This document shows, piece after piece, positions 5,790 to 7,794 of a stretch of 7,794 bases of DNA. The first letter of the stretch is position 1. Each line of letters starts with the position of its first letter. Source of the DNA: Bacillota bacterium. Lineage in GTDB: Bacteria > Bacillota > Clostridia > Clostridiales > Clostridiaceae. The stretch is from positions 1 to 7,794 of the forward strand of contig JAEWQX010000232.1 of NCBI GenBank assembly GCA_023399035.1, in the 5' to 3' direction. A program made the translations under genes and the position numbers. Under the pieces are notes generated by a model. The model was not told the origin of the DNA. It made no database searches and worked only from the letters and a program-made list of their open reading frames with translations.

Positions 5790-7043
5790 ATGGAAAAAGT
5801 GAAAGAAAAGAATGATTACAGAAAGTTAATCAAGAAAATATTTAAGTGGGTTATTCTTAGCATTATTATGGCTGTTCCTATAGGAATTGTAGTAGGATAT
5901 TATAATATAATTTTAACAGCTGCCAACAAATATAGGAAAGAACATGAGTATCTCATTTATTTTCTGCCATTAGCTGGGCTTTTGATTACTTTCATGTACT
6001 TGAAAACTAAGAGAAATGCTTATTCTGGAGAAAATCTATTAAAATCGGAAGTTGTGTCAGCTGCCAGAAACATTCCTTTTTATATGACTTTTGTGGTTTT
6101 CCTTGGTTCCCTTGCAACTACTTTTTTTGGAGGGTCAGCAGGAAAAGAAGGTTCAGCAGTTGCAATGGGAGGAACGCTTGGAGATTTTCTATCAAGAAAA
6201 TTAAAACTTTCAGATGAGGATCAGAGGACATTAGTCTTATGTGGAGTTGGAAGCGCTTTTGGAGTTATTTATGATGTTCCTTTTGCAGGAGCAATATTAG
6301 GCATGGAGCTTGTTCTTAAAGGCCAGTTTCATTATCAGGCATTAATTCCAGCATTCTTGACTACTGTGATTTCCAATGAAATTGCTACAGCAATTGGCAG
6401 CAAACATATTGATTATCCAGTTCTCGCATTAGATAATTTAGGCTTTATGATGATTTTAAAATTAGCAGCTCTTGGTATAGTCTTTGGAATAGGTGGTTTT
6501 ATATTTAATCTTGCATTAGATAATAGTGGAAAGTTATATGAATTCATTACAAAAAATCCGTATTTTAAGGCGCTTATTGGCGGAGTTTTAACTATAGTAT
6601 TATTTTGGATTGCAGGTGATGATTATAATGGACTTGGACAAACGTTTATAAGAGATGCTTTTGACAAGCCTGCAGCACTTATAGATAGTGTATGGAAGAT
6701 TATATTTACTGCTGTTGCATTAGGATCAGTGTTTCAGGGAGGAAGAGGAAATCCAACTTTCTTTGTAGGTGCTGCACTTGGAAGTGCTGTGGCAAAGTAT
6801 TTCAATTTTCCATTGGATTCATGTGCTGCACTGGGGACAATAGGTGTATTCTGCAGCGCAACATCACTGCCAATAACTTCTATAGCCATGTCCCTTGAGT
6901 ATTTTGGAGGACAGGAAATGGTGGCTATCATGATAGTCATGACCATAAGCTATATTATTTCAGGATTTTATGACCTTGTTACTAAAGATAAACTCCCAAG
7001 GGAAAAGAGCAAGATTTTCTCAGGAGGCATTCATAAAGAATGA
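5790..7043 (+). CDS. CLC-family anion transporter, CLC-F-like
   Basis: This 417-residue polytopic membrane protein starts at an ATG with AAGGAG upstream. CLC proteins are Cl- channels, Cl-/H+ antiporters or, in the CLC-F branch, F-/H+ antiporters. Seen here: a first anion-site region SGENLL (79-84), FGGSAGKEGSAVAMGG (113-128) with the likely gating glutamate E120, FGVIYDVPFAGAILGMELV (157-175), and FQGGRGNPTFFVGAALG (315-331). Overall spacing and the GGSAG-EG-AV-MGG and GLG patterns look closer to CLC-F than to ClC-ec1. However, CLC-F proteins usually have GGEVTP where this has GGRGNP, so the functional Glu (E318 in the Enterococcus homologue) is Arg319 and the Thr is Asn321. The gene may therefore be a Cl- or F- transporter of an uncharacterised subgroup. 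EcsC lies upstream, possibly in one operon; a distant terminator is at 7261. Confidence 0.88.
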   Translation: MEKVKEKNDYRKLIKKIFKWVILSIIMAVPIGIVVGYYNIILTAANKYRKEHEYLIYFLPLAGLLITFMYLKTKRNAYSGENLLKSEVVSAARNIPFYMTFVVFLGSLATTFFGGSAGKEGSAVAMGGTLGDFLSRKLKLSDEDQRTLVLCGVGSAFGVIYDVPFAGAILGMELVLKGQFHYQALIPAFLTTVISNEIATAIGSKHIDYPVLALDNLGFMMILKLAALGIVFGIGGFIFNLALDNSGKLYEFITKNPYFKALIGGVLTIVLFWIAGDDYNGLGQTFIRDAFDKPAALIDSVWKIIFTAVALGSVFQGGRGNPTFFVGAALGSAVAKYFNFPLDSCAALGTIGVFCSATSLPITSIAMSLEYFGGQEMVAIMIVMTISYIISGFYDLVTKDKLPREKSKIFSGGIHKE

Positions 7044-7051
7044 TGGCTTTT

Positions 7052-7205
7052 ATCCGGTAATATAAAATTATCAGCTTTAAGTAAGATTATTATTGGGGAA
7101 TAAAATTGCTGATCTATGATAAGGTTACTTTCTGACAATAAAATTATTGTTTTAGGATAAGGCCTACTTTCTGGTAATAAAACTGCTGATTTAGGATGAA
7201 GCTGT
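7052..7205 (+). repeat. Degenerate 38-39-bp tandem repeat, four units
   Basis: Four diverged units lie at about 7052-7089, 7090-7127, 7128-7166 and 7167-7205. The shared core is AATAAAA-T-GCTGAT-TA-GATAAGG. The AATAAAA anchors fall at 7099, 7137 and 7176, and a similar AATATAAAA starts at 7059. The last two units agree at about 28 of 39 positions; the first is weakest. Stop codons interrupt the units, so they are not a coding repeat. They lie between the CLC stop codon and the terminator, so would form part of its 3' untranslated RNA. Confidence 0.6.
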
Positions 7206-7260
7206 TATTTCGTGCAGGTAAAGAACGGTTATATTCAATAAAATAAGAATAAGAAGCAGG

Positions 7261-7300
7261 ATAAGGTGCTGTAGTTTAAATATATGCAGCATCTTATTTT
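7261..7300 (+). terminator. Intrinsic terminator downstream of the CLC gene
   Basis: ATAAGGTGCTG (7261-7271) pairs with CAGCATCTTAT (7287-7297) over 11 bp with one G-U wobble and a 15-nt loop, ending in TTTT. It lies 217 bases past the CLC stop and is the first good terminator on that transcript. Confidence 0.75.
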
Positions 7301-7305
7301 ATCAT

Positions 7306-7389
7306 CATAATTATGTGAAATTTATGTATTACGCATAATTAGATAATATTTAGGGATTTTACATAATTATATTATATTTAAGCATTTAT
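7306..7389. repeat. Three 28-bp direct repeats upstream of the GH3 gene
   Basis: CATAATTA recurs at 7306, 7334 and 7362, exactly 28 bases apart. The rest of each unit is also similar (shared TTTA and ATT blocks). Units 1 and 2 agree at 19 of 28 positions and units 2 and 3 at 22 of 28. The TAATTA core is palindromic. The array lies between the CLC terminator and the candidate promoter of the GH3 gene, where a regulator-binding array would fit. AT-rich curved DNA is the simpler alternative. Confidence 0.5.
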
Positions 7390-7424
7390 CCATTTGATAA
7401 TAAGCTGAGCAAAGAAAAGGTCTA

Positions 7425-7453
7425 TTTCAAAAGAAAGGCAGATAGTATATAAT
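7425..7453 (+). promoter_or_regulatory. Promoter candidate for the GH3 gene
   Basis: A perfect -10, TATAAT (7448-7453), lies 17 bases after a weak -35, TTTCAA (7425-7430). Transcription would begin near 7460, about 30 bases before the ATG. Confidence 0.45.
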
Positions 7454-7488
7454 ATTAATAAAGCATGTTAAATAAAGGAAATTAAAAG

Positions 7489-7794
7489 ATGAAAAGAAAA
7501 AATAAGATTATATTATCATGTGGTTTGGGAATATTTATTATGGCATGCATAGCTTCACTTTTTTATTTTAGTGGATTGTGCAAGTCTATATTTAATGTTT
7601 CACAGTCACTGCAAGGAGTAATCAGTAAAAATAATAATAATGGAGCTCAGGAATCTGAAGAAAAAACAGAAGAAGCAAAGAGTGAATCTGGAAAAGATAC
7701 ACAAGAAGTAAAAAGTGAAGAAGAAATAATTGATGAAAAAGCAGAAGAAATTTTGGACAGAATGACTTTGGAAGAAAAAGCAGGACAGTTATTT
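7489..7794 (+). CDS. Membrane-anchored glycoside hydrolase family 3 protein (5' part)
   Basis: The gene runs off the window after 102 codons with no stop. AAAGGAA lies 8 bases before the ATG. The N-terminus is basic (MKRKNK), followed by a hydrophobic segment at about residues 7-29, a signal anchor or signal peptide. A Cys at 20 (IMAC) resembles a lipobox, but hydrophobic residues continue past it. Next is an Asn-, Glu- and Lys-rich spacer of about 50 residues, probably an extracellular linker. The last visible residues, ILDRMTLEEKAGQLF, match the first conserved helix of GH3 enzymes, most often seen in NagZ-type beta-N-acetylhexosaminidases. Such enzymes release N-acetylglucosamine from peptidoglycan fragments, but beta-glucosidases share this start, so substrate is uncertain. 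The catalytic residues lie outside the window. Confidence 0.75.
   Translation, partial: MKRKNKIILSCGLGIFIMACIASLFYFSGLCKSIFNVSQSLQGVISKNNNNGAQESEEKTEEAKSESGKDTQEVKSEEEIIDEKAEEILDRMTLEEKAGQLF

Noticed and set aside
7306..7389. CRISPR array
   Set aside because: The repeated unit is contiguous with no unique spacers, the copies are degenerate, and no cas genes are nearby.

Overview
The window is AT-rich DNA from a low-GC Firmicute, most likely a Clostridium-type anaerobe. The basis is strong AGGAGG-like ribosome binding sites, a GTG start, A/T-ending codons, intrinsic terminators and the protein families present. No species can be named from the sequence alone. Nothing looks like a transposon, phage, CRISPR array, rRNA or tRNA.

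Layout from left to right. A perfect 21-bp bidirectional terminator (27-77) ends a minus-strand operon, feoA-feoB, for ferrous iron uptake. Divergent from feoA is a plus-strand DtxR/MntR-family metal-dependent repressor (2730-3170). The 2568-2729 region between them contains a 33-bp imperfect palindrome (2593-2625), the best operator candidate in the window. The regulator has its own terminator. A ZIP-family (GufA-type) divalent metal transporter (3386-4165) follows under a near-consensus promoter with an inverted repeat close to its +1. A minus-strand cysteine-rich DUF1284 protein (4223-4639) converges on the ZIP gene. A divergent promoter region (4640-4878) then leads to an EcsC-family protein (4879-5685) and a CLC-family anion transporter that resembles the fluoride-exporting CLC-F branch but has altered motifs (5790-7043). 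After it come 445 bases without a gene (7044-7488), holding a degenerate 38-39-bp tandem repeat, a terminator and three 28-bp direct repeats. The window ends inside a membrane-anchored glycoside hydrolase family 3 protein, possibly a beta-N-acetylhexosaminidase.

The left half reads as a metal-homeostasis neighbourhood: FeoA/FeoB import Fe(II), the ZIP protein probably imports Zn, Mn or Fe, a metal-sensing repressor sits between them, and a cysteine-cluster protein that may bind Fe-S or Zn lies next door. That these genes share one regulon is inference from position. The right half (EcsC, CLC, GH3) is less clearly connected. No wholly new system is evident. The observations most worth checking are the palindrome, the CLC motif changes, the double cysteine cluster and the two repeat arrays.
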